A DNA stretch of 64,000 nt from Larus michahellis. Lineage: Eukaryota > Chordata > Aves > Charadriiformes > Laridae. Location: assembly GCF_964199755.1 (NCBI RefSeq), contig NC_133906.1, forward strand, positions 13,365,378-13,429,377, in the 5' to 3' direction. The position numbers and the translations under genes were made by a program. Shown in pieces: positions 28,601 to 36,766 of this stretch. The notes under the pieces were generated by a model. That model was not told the DNA's origin. It saw only the letters and a list, made by a program, of their open reading frames with translations, and made no database searches. Every line of letters begins with the position of its first letter. Position 1 is the first letter of the stretch.

Positions 28601-31600
28601 GCTTTATACGTGTCTGAAAGCACTTGGTACCGGTGATGTGCCGGGGTGGGCTGCTCTGGAGGGGCTTCCTGTGCCCCCGGTGCTGGTTGCTATGAATCGC
28701 TTCTCTGCGTTTCTTTGATGTATCAACGAATTTTGTCAGAAACCTGTAATACAGTAAAATGACGATTGAGTATTACTCTTCCCTCTGCTGTTTTCTTCTA
28801 TCTTGATCAATTCTCTGACCACAGAAGTTTCTTTATTTGTGCAACTGTGTAAATGAACTCTTCTTCTAGGTCATCGCACGCCCACCGTAAGTAGCAGTGC
28901 TGAGTCAGGTTTATTATCTGAAACGCGGTGGTGAACGTGGGTCCGCAGTGAGGCAGCTTCATCCTTCCTCGTAATGGTTCTTATTAATTTATCTGTGACA
29001 CGTTTCCTTTTGGTGGTGGTTTATGAATCGGAGATGCGGTGGTAACTGGAGATAACTCTAAATTGCTTTGCTGTTTCTGAGGATGATTTAATGTTTGGTT
29101 TATGTCTTGGTTCTGATTCAGCATCTGAGCAGCAGTGGTGTCTGCCAGGAAACTTCTTGAAGGACGAAACAATTCCATGGGTACTTAGCGTAGGGGATTT
29201 CGGATGTAACTGCAGCTTTGTTTACAGGGTGGCGTTAACTTCAGGCATCTGGAAATCTGTCCTGAAGTAAGGCAGCAGCAGAGGGAGGCTGGGCTGGAGA
29301 GAGACGGGTGCCTCGGGGTCTGGGTTGGAGAGAGACGGGTGCCTCGGGGTCTGGGCTGGAGAGAGACAGGTGCCTCGGGGTCTGGGCTGGAGAGAGACGG
29401 GTGCCTCGGGGTCTGGGCTGGAGAGAGACGGGTGCCTCAGGGTCTGGGTTGGAGAGGTGCCTCACCTGGGCTGAGCCTCTACTGGAGATGGGCTCCTGCT
29501 ATTGCTGACATGAATCTCCCCTCACTTCTCTGCCGAGGGCCGGGGAGTTGCGCTGGGCTTGTGCCCAGAGACGGGGAGGAAGCAGCCGTCCTTACCAGGT
29601 CAAGATGGGGCACCCTAAGAACTCTTTGAAATACTCTGTAAATGTTCTCTGGACTTTTACAGGGACTGAATCTTCCCCAAAACAGCAATCCTCACAAAAT
29701 TAGCCCTAAATATGTCTAATCTGTGCCAGCACTTGCTGTGCCGGCTGATCCTGGCTTGTTCCTGCCAGTAACTGGTGTGTAGCAAAACGGTTATGGGACC
29801 CCCAGGGGTGAGTTTAGCTGCAGGTGTCTGCAGCGTGCAGGCTGTGCGCCGTCCAGGCAGGCGCAGAAGTGGGATATTCATCACCTGTGAAACTCAGCTG
29901 GGCAAAATGCTTGCTCCTGTTACTGCTGTGACCCGGGCGTGTGGTGTGTTGGTCTTGTTACTGGTACCTGTCCAGGCGGAGAGGGGAAAGATGTTACCAG
30001 CCTAAGACTCTGTTCTGCCAGTCCGAAGGGAATTTGTGCAGCTCTTGCTGTCAAAAATGCTTTTTCTGTGACAAGAATGATCCCTTTGCAACAGCAGCTT
30101 TGCAGCTTGTTCTTTAGGGCAGGAAGCTCCACTCTTGACGATGACGGGAACGCAAAGGTAAGCGGCACTTCTAAGCTGCTGAGACCAAGCCACAAACGTT
30201 AGCTCCTTTATGGTATCTCCGGCACGGGAATGGGTGTGCAGGAAGGACCTGTGCTGCCAGAGAAGCAGCAGCATGTCCCGGGAGAGCAGCCAGGCTCCAG
30301 ATTTACTGTTCCCATCCCAGTATGGCACCTCGCACCCTGACTGGGAACACAGGACTCTGGTGGGCCTTTCAGCACTGACTTCATCTTCTAGAATGAACCC
30401 CCTGTTAACGTATCCTTTTGAGTGTTGATCATACAGATGTGCAGAGGTTTGGAAAAGCGGGTTTGTTCATGGCTTGTAATGTGTCATCCAGTTTATGGGC
30501 AAGAAACCATGTTATGTAGGCTCAAAGCTGGGGGGAGAAACATCACATGTGGTTGTTGTGGTATAAAGTTACAGTATGTTAATTACTGCGTGTGGATTGT
30601 TTCTGCTAGCACTTCCACTGGTTAACGCAGCTGGTGGTGGTGCTTGAGACAGGGCAAAGGGATGGGAGGAAAGCAGCACCAGACACACGCCCCAGGTTGA
30701 CCTTTGTGGGCTTTTGGCTGGACTCTTCAAGCAGCACACCAAGAACGTGCAGACCAAACTTGTATTTTGTGTAATGAAAACTACAAAAGACAACTTGCCT
30801 CCTTCAAAAAATCAGGCAGTCAAGTCACAGCTTGTGATAGAAAAGGAAGGTGCTGCACTGGGGGGAGAGGAGAGCCCTATTACACAATCAAAACCCCTGT
30901 GGTCCATAGGCAGGATGAATAAATATGCTGCCGCCTGTCTGCCGGCTGCGCAGGTACCTGTTGAACCTCGTCTGGTCTAAAACTGGGCGCTGGTTCCTGG
31001 TCCTGTGGCATCCCCGTGCCAGGGCAGAGCTGCCCTGGCAGCACAGCAGTCACAGGTTGTGTTGGCTTTGCCTGGCCTGGTGGGATCTCCTTCAGCGCTG
31101 GTTCAAGTCACATCTGCTCACACGTGGCATCTGCAATGAGTCTCTACTACTAAATGTTTCTTTCTGGAACACTTGGCACCACTTTCTTTGCGGTTTAAAA
31201 AGAAAAGCATGGCTTTTTCCCTGCACACACACAAAGCTCGCTCTGTTCTCGGTGCCAGTTCTGGCAAACATAATACTTTAGGAAGCGTTATCTGTCAGTG
31301 GAGCTGCGCGGGACATCAGTCCTGCTCAGCCCGGTGTTCGGGAATTCCTCTCCTACAAGGTAAGATGATGAGCAAGGGGAGGAAGGCCAGAAACTTTATT
31401 CCTGCGCTAATGAGTGCTGCTGTAATGCAGCATGAGGGTCTCCTTGCTCCTGTCTCATCCCTGTCCCATATTTATTTATCCTGTGTCATTAGGTGAGACA
31501 CCTGCTCAGCATTTAGCCTGTGCCGGTCCCTATGAAACCCTTTCCTGCTCTGTGACAGGACTGGCAGGTGTGGTGGTGTTATTCATCCAGTACTGTCTGG

Positions 31601-33412
31601 ATTGCACCTTCACGCTAGGATAACAATCACCTGAAAATGCTGGCCCTATTGTGTAAAACAAGAACAGAAACATAAAAACCTAAAGAAAACACTTATCTTA
31701 AAAGAATGTGTAAGGCTGATTTTAAGAAGTGCAGTAGAGGTTTAAACTGACCTTTGTAACTTATAAAAATGCTTTGCTATGGAGATTAGCAGTTAATAAA
31801 ATCTAATGTGGTGGTGGGGAATTAATTAAAGGCATTTTGTATTGTCTAGTCTGGTAAAACAGAATAAATTCAAAAACCCCTGAATGGCACGTGCTGGTTG
31901 GTGAGGGCCCAAGGCAACAGTGATTGTGGACAAGAAGCGATTTCCCACGGCTGTAGGAGCTGGGATTGGGTCTGTAATGGTGTAAGCAGGAAGGGGCACA
32001 GACCTCAGACCTCTGGGATTCCAGAGTAAGGCTCTAAGAAAAACTGCAGGGTTTGGTTCTCAGTCTTCTCACTGTGAATCCAAACCTTGGTTCCACCTGA
32101 GGACTGCTCTTACCGAGCCAGCAGCGGGAGCTCCCCCTTCCTCGGAAGCAGCTCTTCTTTACTCTCCCATGGGGCAAGTCAATTAGCTCTAATTAGAGAG
32201 CAATGGACTGAGCTGGATGAAAGGCTCAGTCTGTCGCCCTTCATCACAAATAAAGTTAACGCATTAAGTAAATTCTGAGGTGTTTGGTTCTCCCTGGTGC
32301 AGTTCATAGCCTCCTGCGTTGGACGGCTGCCAGCACATTAACTCTTGAGCCACACGCTCTTGGCGGTGGATGATTTCAGTGCTGTTTGTTAACCCCTAAG
32401 GAAAGATGCAGGGTTTTTGTAAGTTGATGATAAATTACTCTCTCTTCTGGCCACTGCTCCTGTATCTCTGTAATTAGAGGGAGGGCAGGGACAGGCTGCA
32501 CTGGATGCCTCCATAGATGCATATCGGCAATATGTGTGTTGGCCTTGGTGCAAAACGCTTAAGCAGGAGCTCCTGAACCTCCACAAAAAAGGTGGGCAAG
32601 CACTCCCTCTTCTCAGGAGGGGACAACAGTCCAGAGGGACGGCAGGAGGCTGGGTTATTCCACGCAAATTCAAGATCACAAAATGGGTCGAGGGTAAGCT
32701 GCCAGCCTGGGTGTTCGGCCTGACAGGTATGCTCTCTTAAAAGGTGTGTGTCTTATGAAACCAGAGAAAAGCTTTAAAAAAACCAAACCAACCAACCAAC
32801 AGAGCTTGCCTTTAATGTGTGTCATCAGAAGCCAAATTGATTGTATTTTAAGAGCAATGTAACTGTACTTGGAAGTTTTTGTAGTGTTCAGTGGGAGGCT
32901 GGGGACAGTGGGCAGGTTTTTAGGTGCTCCCGGACGCGCCACTGGGAGAGAATCTCGCCTTGCGCAGCAGGCAGGGGCTACCTGCGGCCGAGCAAGGGGG
33001 AAACCTGCCTTCCCTGCCAAAGGCAAGGCCCTCTCCCCGATCCCAGCCCTTAACTGCAGTTTTATTCCCTTTTGTTGGCACTAGCAAGGTCTGCAGCAAA
33101 GGCAGAACATGGACACGCGCTTCTCAGGCGGCTGCTGAAGTGCAATGTTGGTTGGAAATACACGTGCGCTGTATTAATTTATCGGTGTTCCGGCCTCAAG
33201 ATTTGTGACCAAAGGCCATTTTGATTCCTACCTGTGCTTTTTTTAGCAGATCAGTAATAACAGGAAACCATTCAGGAGTCAGCCTCTCCAGCTCCAAGGT
33301 GATGATCACCAAAACCAGTGTGGAGCCCTTAAACTGCACTAGTTGGTGGCACGCCATACAGTGCTGTAGCTGTTTGGTCAAGAACGCGACATGGCGGGAA
33401 GGATTCCTCTGA
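4581..33412 (+). CDS. SEPT8: Septin-8, gene span (exons 2 to last; exon 1 outside window)
   Basis: Septin of the SEPT6/8/10/11 group, a GTP-binding subunit of hetero-oligomeric septin filaments at membranes and cytoskeleton. Nine coding exons are visible: 4581-4695, 8445-8640, 9319-9505, 14837-14998, 16511-16607, 16951-17119, 17377-17509, 18175-18365 and 33247-33412, about 471 codons with all phases matching. Seen: P-loop [10 protein letters not shown]3 VDAVGFGD, G4 AKAD, septin-unique element around [13 protein letters not shown], then a charged coiled coil ([16 protein letters not shown]) ending in KKDKDKK. Family knowledge: this septin group lacks the catalytic switch-I Thr and stays GTP-bound. 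Two C-termini are predicted, a short one stopping at 18369 and a long one using the exon at 33247. The residues before LSLGGHVGF differ from what I recall of mammals, and the first roughly 10 codons lie upstream of the window. Introns are GT-AG except intron 3, which is GC-AG. It could be a closer SEPT6-group paralogue, but the tail WREGFL and the neighbours argue for SEPT8. Confidence 0.96.
4696..8444. other. SEPT8: SEPT8 intron 2
   Basis: 3.7 kb without exon or clear repeat. Several 90-130 codon ORFs on both strands look like chance frames. Confidence 0.7.
8445..8640 (+). CDS. SEPT8: SEPT8 exon 3 (P-loop and G3)
   Basis: Acceptor cttcctag. It encodes ETGIGKST, the switch region ([20 protein letters not shown]) and G3 [14 protein letters not shown]. 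It must end at 8640, where the intron starts with gc. The nearby GT at 8645 would shift the frame and put a stop in exon 4. Confidence 0.95.
8641..8644 (+). promoter_or_regulatory. SEPT8: Non-canonical GC 5' splice site of SEPT8 intron 3
   Basis: The exon/intron junction reads GATGAAAG|gcaggt. Only this position keeps frame with the exon at 9319 (AG|T = Ser, then YRPIV). The GT at 8645 would add four bases and produce a stop within a few codons. The flanking AAG and following aggt fit the minor GC-AG class. Confidence 0.8.
9319..9505 (+). CDS. SEPT8: SEPT8 exon 4
   Basis: Acceptor ggttttag, donor gtaagg. The split Ser codon (AG|T) is followed by [20 protein letters not shown], then the [19 protein letters not shown] strand and [12 protein letters not shown]. 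Length is 187 bases, phase 2 in and phase 0 out. Confidence 0.95.
9506..14836. other. SEPT8: SEPT8 intron 4
   Basis: 5.3 kb. Long minus-strand frames near 10303-10821 and 13774-14340 show no recognisable domain. A (TTCC)n stretch precedes the exon 5 acceptor at about 14811-14828. Confidence 0.65.
14837..14998 (+). CDS. SEPT8: SEPT8 exon 5 (G4 AKAD)
   Basis: Acceptor tctgctgtag, donor gtgagt. It encodes [14 protein letters not shown], the base-specificity G4 motif, then [17 protein letters not shown] and [16 protein letters not shown]. Length is 162 bases, in frame at both ends. Confidence 0.95.
14999..16510. other. SEPT8: SEPT8 intron 5, with an unexplained minus-strand open stretch
   Basis: The first 700 bases are AT-rich. 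Between 16250 and about 16500 the minus strand is open and protein-like (see findings). The ORF containing it runs on across exon 6 to 16753, where it is a shadow of the septin frame. Confidence 0.5.
16511..16607 (+). CDS. SEPT8: SEPT8 exon 6
   Basis: Acceptor tctgtttcag, donor gtaagg. It encodes [19 protein letters not shown] and [13 protein letters not shown], the start of the septin-unique element. Length is 97 bases, ending in phase 1. Confidence 0.95.
16951..17119 (+). CDS. SEPT8: SEPT8 exon 7
   Basis: Acceptor cttccatcag, donor gtgagc. It encodes [40 protein letters not shown] and [16 protein letters not shown], completing the GTPase domain. It ends on AG of a split Ser codon. Confidence 0.95.
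17377..17509 (+). CDS. SEPT8: SEPT8 exon 8 (coiled-coil start)
   Basis: Acceptor cttccccag, donor gtgggt. It encodes [40 protein letters not shown] and EKERE, the first heptads of the C-terminal coiled coil. Confidence 0.95.
17510..18174. other. SEPT8: SEPT8 intron 8
   Basis: 665 bases, no feature seen apart from a short CA-rich run near 17634-17646. Confidence 0.7.
18175..18365 (+). CDS. SEPT8: SEPT8 exon 9 (coiled coil; alternative stop in the donor)
   Basis: Acceptor tcctaccag, donor gtaagt. It encodes [20 protein letters not shown] through [10 protein letters not shown]. Splicing to 33247 turns the last two bases (AA) plus C into Asn. Without splicing the reading ends at once as Lys-stop, the TAA at 18367-18369 being part of the donor itself. 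This gives the short isoform. Confidence 0.93.
20830..20870 (+). terminator. SEPT8: Candidate poly(A) site for the short SEPT8 isoform
   Basis: AATAAA at 20830-20835 is followed within 20-35 bases by a GT-rich run (tgggtggggggtggtgtttt). It is 2.5 kb past the short-isoform stop at 18369. Other AATAAA hexamers occur at 20097, 20234, 21859 and 24307. Which one is used cannot be told from sequence. Confidence 0.4.
21823..21842 (+). repeat. (TA)n microsatellite
   Basis: About ten uninterrupted TA dinucleotides in an AT-rich part of the long SEPT8 intron. Confidence 0.9.
25525..25566 (+). repeat. Perfect 12-bp inverted repeat plus adjacent palindrome
   Basis: GAATTTTTCCAC (25525-25536), a 4-base loop AGGA, then GTGGAAAAATTC (25541-25552) form a perfect stem. 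Two bases later comes the 12-base palindrome ATATCATGATAT (25555-25566), and more gatat repeats run to 25596. Confidence 0.75.
29289..29462 (+). repeat. 31-bp minisatellite, five full units plus a partial
   Basis: The unit begins ctgggctggagagagacggg and continues tgcctcggggt. Five consecutive copies differ by single C/T or G/A changes, and a shortened sixth follows. Because 31 is not a multiple of three, long open frames appear on both strands with a 31-residue period; these are not genes. It lies in the long SEPT8 intron. Confidence 0.92.
32264..32395 (-). CDS. CCNI2: CCNI2 terminal coding exon
   Basis: Acceptor catctttccttag joins the previous exon in phase 0. It reads [40 protein letters not shown] and EFT, with TAA at 32264-32266. 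The [13 protein letters not shown] stretch parallels LIHCRELVAHHL of cyclin I, which identifies it as the true last exon. The tail after it is divergent and short. Possible poly(A) signals on this strand (TTTATT on plus) lie at 31471-31476 and 31395-31400. Confidence 0.75.
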   Translation of the reverse strand, partial: GLTNSTEIIHRQERVAQELMCWQPSNAGGYELHQGEPNTSEFT

Positions 33413-36400
33413 GGCAGCCCATGTAGTAGATGGGGCCCGTTGGACATCACCATGGCATGGAACTGGAGAGAAGATAAAGTATATATATATTTAAAAAAAA
33501 AAAAAAAAGCAGAGGTCAGTGAACTTTGTATGTTTTCATATGTTATCAACCAGAATAGAGACTAATTTCATCTCGTATCAGGAACACTAAAGGGTTCCTG
33601 CTCCCTTTTTTTTTTTTTTTTTTTTTTGTGTTCTGTGTTTGTACTTGCCAACCACTGAACTGGTTTTTTTGAGCTTATAATGAATGTACAAGGTCTGTGT
33701 TTCCTAACGATTTCTGAAGTTTCTACGTTATCCAGATTGCTATCCAGGAGATTCAGTTCAGGCCAGCAGATACGAGTAGAGTAAAACCAATAATAATGAC
33801 TGCGCTCTGAATTTGCTGAGGAAACAAGCACCTAAGAGAAGCAGTTTTCACAATCAGCAGCCTAAGGTGGCTTAATATTTGCACATAACTTTAAAAAAGG
33901 GATCCAGGACGTGTTCGTATCACATGATTTTTGCCTTACTAGCACATGATCGTTTCTTGAAGACAAAGTTTAATTGTTTCTATCAAATGTTTAGTAACTG
34001 CAGCGTGAACCAAGTGCCAGATTGGGGTAGTCTCATTGCCTAAAACAAGGGGGAATAATTAGTGGGATGAAAAGTAAAATGGTTTAAGAAAAAACCTGTG
34101 TGTGAAATGTAGCAAAACTCTGACAGCTTTCTATGTACAGTATTACTAGAATGGAAATAGTTAGAAATATTTTTGCAGTGTGTATTTAAAAAAATAAAAA
34201 TGGCGTATAGTTGTGCATTATGAGAATCTTTTTAACGTCTGTTTTAGTTGTCCTTTAAAGATGAAAGTAATTTTTTTGAGAAAAATGAAAGGTTTTAAAT
34301 ATTAGAAAATTTTAAAAAGAAATTTTAAAAAAAATCACTGTAACATTCTTTAAAAGACTTGCAGATCGCTAAGAACAGGTAGTTTGCAAAGCATCTTGGG
34401 GAAGGATGTGTGGGGGTGTGTGTGTGTGCATCTGTGTTTTCTAGTCTTATTTGATAATGAGCTGTTTCTTTAAAGAAAAAAAATCAGCAAAACTTAGTGC
34501 TTACAATGTTTAAGAAATCCATTGGTGTTGCTGTGTAAAAATCCCAGTGAAGCTTATCTAGTGTAATTCTTTCCATTCTCAAGATCTCAGCTGGAGAGCG
34601 TTTACAGCCACTCTGCACTGCGAGCATCTTCACCGATGGTATTACCTGTAAAAAAAAAAAAATAAAAAAAATAAAGAAGCCAACATCCTGCACTGTGTCG
34701 TGTGTGTTTCTCTGCATAGCGAAGGGATCTGACGAGTTTATACACATCCCAAAGTGGTGAGCGGAATGCTGGTTCAGGAGGCCGCTTTCCTGGATAACTC
34801 CCATCCTAAATGGAGACTGACAGGCGCTCGCCACAGGGCAGCTGGCTACGAAGCCAGCCCGCGGCAGGAATGATGCTGTTCACCTCCCTAGCACCGTGAA
34901 GCTCCTCAACGCTGCATCAGTGACACGCGTTGCCCGCTGCCAGTCTCATCAGTCTCATGAGTTTTGCTCCTCTGCCAAGGAGGCGGCTTCCTATCGGTCT
35001 GTTTTATGGGGCCTTCTGTGGTCGTCTTGTTTCCTGCGGTCATGGACTCAACTTCTCATTTTTAGCTGAGGGGAAAAGAAGAATAAGCTCCGTGTGATGC
35101 ATCCTAAGAACGGCGATGAAGAGCATTGCACCGCAGCAGGGGGTGTTCGACGAGACCTGCGTGTCAGACCCCACCTCCTCGGTTTCCTGTTCTGTTTCAG
35201 AACAGAATGAAGGCAAGTGGAGAAATGCAATCTGAAATACTTTTGGCTCATGTTTGTGGATGTCTGAAGGAGTCTATCAGTGGTTGCTGATTTTACATGC
35301 TCACCTTGAGGTGCAGAACTGAGTCGTTTCCTCACCAGGTTCAGAAACCAGTTTTGACTCTAAGCAAACTCTTCTATTTTAAGCTTCCTCTGAAGAACCT
35401 CTGTCTGTCTTGCCTACCTTACTCTCCCAGGACCTGTAACAAGGGACTACGGCACTCTGACGTTGTGCGCACAAAACTCTGCCTGTGCATCTTGACTGTC
35501 CCCCGTCCCCCCGACCCCAACTAAGCTTTACTGTGAGCCAAGGATTCTGGATAGAGGAGAGACGTCTAAGGGCAGGAGGAGGGAAATGCATCCATTACAT
35601 AAGCAAACACAAGTCCTTCATCCATAAAGGTCACAATTCATGTAAACAACGATGAAACAGGACTGAAAATGTTACTGTCGCCCCTTATGGACCACTCAGG
35701 GTAAACAAGTTAACGTTTCCTCATGCCCAAGTTGTTGAAAGGCTTGGAACAACTTGAGCACAAGAGGTGAATTTATTGTGTTTAAAATTAAACACAGAGA
35801 CCTCATCGTCTTCATTGGTTTTTGCTGCAAGGACGAGGCAGGAAATTGCTATGCACTGAAGATATTTTAATTGGGCCTGAAGGGAGAAGAAGAAAACACT
35901 GAGTAAGGAAGATAAGATAACCGTCTTGGGGAAAAATAATTGTCATTCTGCGACAGATGCAGAAGTTTCAAGCTTTCATTTAAGTTACAGTTGCTTCTGA
36001 ATTAGTTTAGCTGCAGAAAGATTCATTTGAAGCTGGAAATAGAGCACAGAAATCCAAAGTGAAACAAAATAAATCCTCTTGGTGCAATTTTTATTCATGT
36101 ATCCCACAATTTTTAGACTATGCAATGCCACAGTATTTACAATGCAATGTTATTCCTTTTCTCAGATGAAATATTAATTAATATGCGTTTGCCAAATGGT
36201 AGTATGGATCTAATTGAGAGCTGCAAGGTGCAGTTCAACTCATAACTTTGCTGTTGCTTCAACGGCAGAAAATGTTAGCCCCGTGGTTTGGTTAAAAACA
36301 GTAGTTTCAAAACTAAAATATTAAAGTGATAATGCAAATGTTTTCTGTTTAGCAGAGGCAAGCAGATAATGAGTTCTTTGTACTTATCACAGCATTTGGA

Positions 36401-36766
36401 CTACAACTCGCACAAACACTTTTTCCGAGGACTGTAAATCAGTAGAACCTCATCAGACACTGGAGTTCACATACATGGATATGTGCTTAAAAACCTTCCC
36501 CAGCAAAGACCCTGTCTGCTCCCTAAATCTGCTGCCAAACATAGTACCTGCTTTGTGTATAAACTGATTACATTTCCCTTACATCCCCAATCAGTAATCT
36601 AGCCAGGAAAAAGCTGACAGAGGTTCTCTACCTTCACTGGTGCACGTAACCGGTTAAGGATGCTGGTAGCTAAGGCAAATGTTTCAGGGTAAAAATGGAA
36701 CCGAGAGCTTATTTCTGCAACCCAGAGAACTGCTTTCTTGTAACACGACAGAGAGGTATCTGTGCC
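32264..36766 (-). CDS. CCNI2: Cyclin-I2-like protein, gene span (last five coding exons; 5' exon not found)
   Basis: Atypical cyclin of the cyclin I family. Five minus-strand exons join in phase 0 throughout: 36766-36632, 35876-35802, 34645-34505, 33462-33232 and 32395-32264, giving 237 residues. Seen in order: cyclin box ([32 protein letters not shown]), then [20 protein letters not shown], then [20 protein letters not shown] and [10 protein letters not shown], then the second half ([40 protein letters not shown]), then [13 protein letters not shown] and stop. Remembered cyclin I has matching segments ([34 protein letters not shown]). CCNI2 is preferred over CCNI because the human neighbours SEPT8 and KIF3A flank it here. 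The N-terminal exon is missing from my reading, so the protein is 5' incomplete. Cyclin I-type proteins have no settled cell-cycle role. Confidence 0.88.
33232..33462 (-). CDS. CCNI2: CCNI2 penultimate exon, overlapping SEPT8 on the opposite strand
   Basis: Acceptor cttctctccag, donor gtagga. It is 77 codons, phase 0: [60 protein letters not shown] and [17 protein letters not shown]. All 166 bases of the SEPT8 terminal coding exon fall inside it. If the donor were ignored the reading would end after [11 protein letters not shown]. Confidence 0.92.
33247..33412 (+). CDS. SEPT8: SEPT8 terminal coding exon of the long isoform, antisense to CCNI2
   Basis: Acceptor gtgctttttttag joins exon 9 in phase to read KKDKDKKN|RSVITGN, then [37 protein letters not shown] and WREGFL with TGA at 33410-33412. 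From memory this closely matches the human long-isoform tail ([35 protein letters not shown]). The QCCSC cluster is a plausible palmitoylation site. Family knowledge, not checked: an alternative SEPT8 tail has been described as palmitoylated and filopodia-inducing. The exon lies completely inside the minus-strand CCNI2 exon 33232-33462. Confidence 0.93.
33601..33627 (+). repeat. Poly-T tract in CCNI2 intron
   Basis: About 21 T residues on plus (A on minus), downstream of the SEPT8 stop. This may be a remnant of a retroposed A-tail on the minus strand, or simple slippage. Confidence 0.7.
34193..34675 (+). terminator. SEPT8: Candidate poly(A) signals for the long SEPT8 isoform
   Basis: AATAAA lies at 34193-34198, 34661-34666 and 34670-34675 on the plus strand, 0.8-1.3 kb past the stop at 33412. 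The last two sit in the A-rich complement of the pyrimidine tract of the CCNI2 exon starting at 34645. Inference only. Confidence 0.35.
34505..34645 (-). CDS. CCNI2: CCNI2 exon (cyclin box, helices 4-5)
   Basis: Acceptor tttttttacag, donor gtaagc. It encodes [40 protein letters not shown] and PMDFLNI, with the conserved Glu of EILRME. It is 47 codons, phase 0. Confidence 0.92.
35802..35876 (-). CDS. CCNI2: CCNI2 exon (cyclin box, helix 3)
   Basis: Acceptor cttctcccttcag, donor gtctct. It encodes [20 protein letters not shown] and NEDDE, the cyclin box segment carrying the family Lys (AAKT). It is 25 codons, phase 0. Confidence 0.9.
36632..36766 (-). CDS. CCNI2: CCNI2 exon (start of cyclin box)
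   Basis: On the minus strand, acceptor tcttcccctcag and donor gtagag. It encodes [40 protein letters not shown] and RAPVK. The FYPETFALA and ILNR motifs are the hallmark of cyclin I helices 1-2. It is 45 codons, phase 0 at both ends. Confidence 0.9.

Larger units (their letters stand above)
18366..32263. other. SEPT8: Long SEPT8 intron / short-isoform 3' UTR
   Basis: 13.9 kb before the CCNI2 terminal exon. The stretch 21300-24330 is AU-rich and looks like 3' UTR or AT-rich intron. 19900-20900, 25700-25950 and 27400-28100 are GC-rich patches. Repeats are at 21823, 25525 and 29289. No further exon recognised. Confidence 0.55.

Noticed and set aside
29241..29629. Repetitive ORFs ([20 protein letters not shown]) on both strands
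   Set aside because: Explained fully by the 31-bp minisatellite.
33196..33549. 117-codon minus ORF taken as a single-exon gene
   Set aside because: It is the CCNI2 exon 33232-33462 with intron read-through at both ends. Splice sites and phase support the shorter exon.
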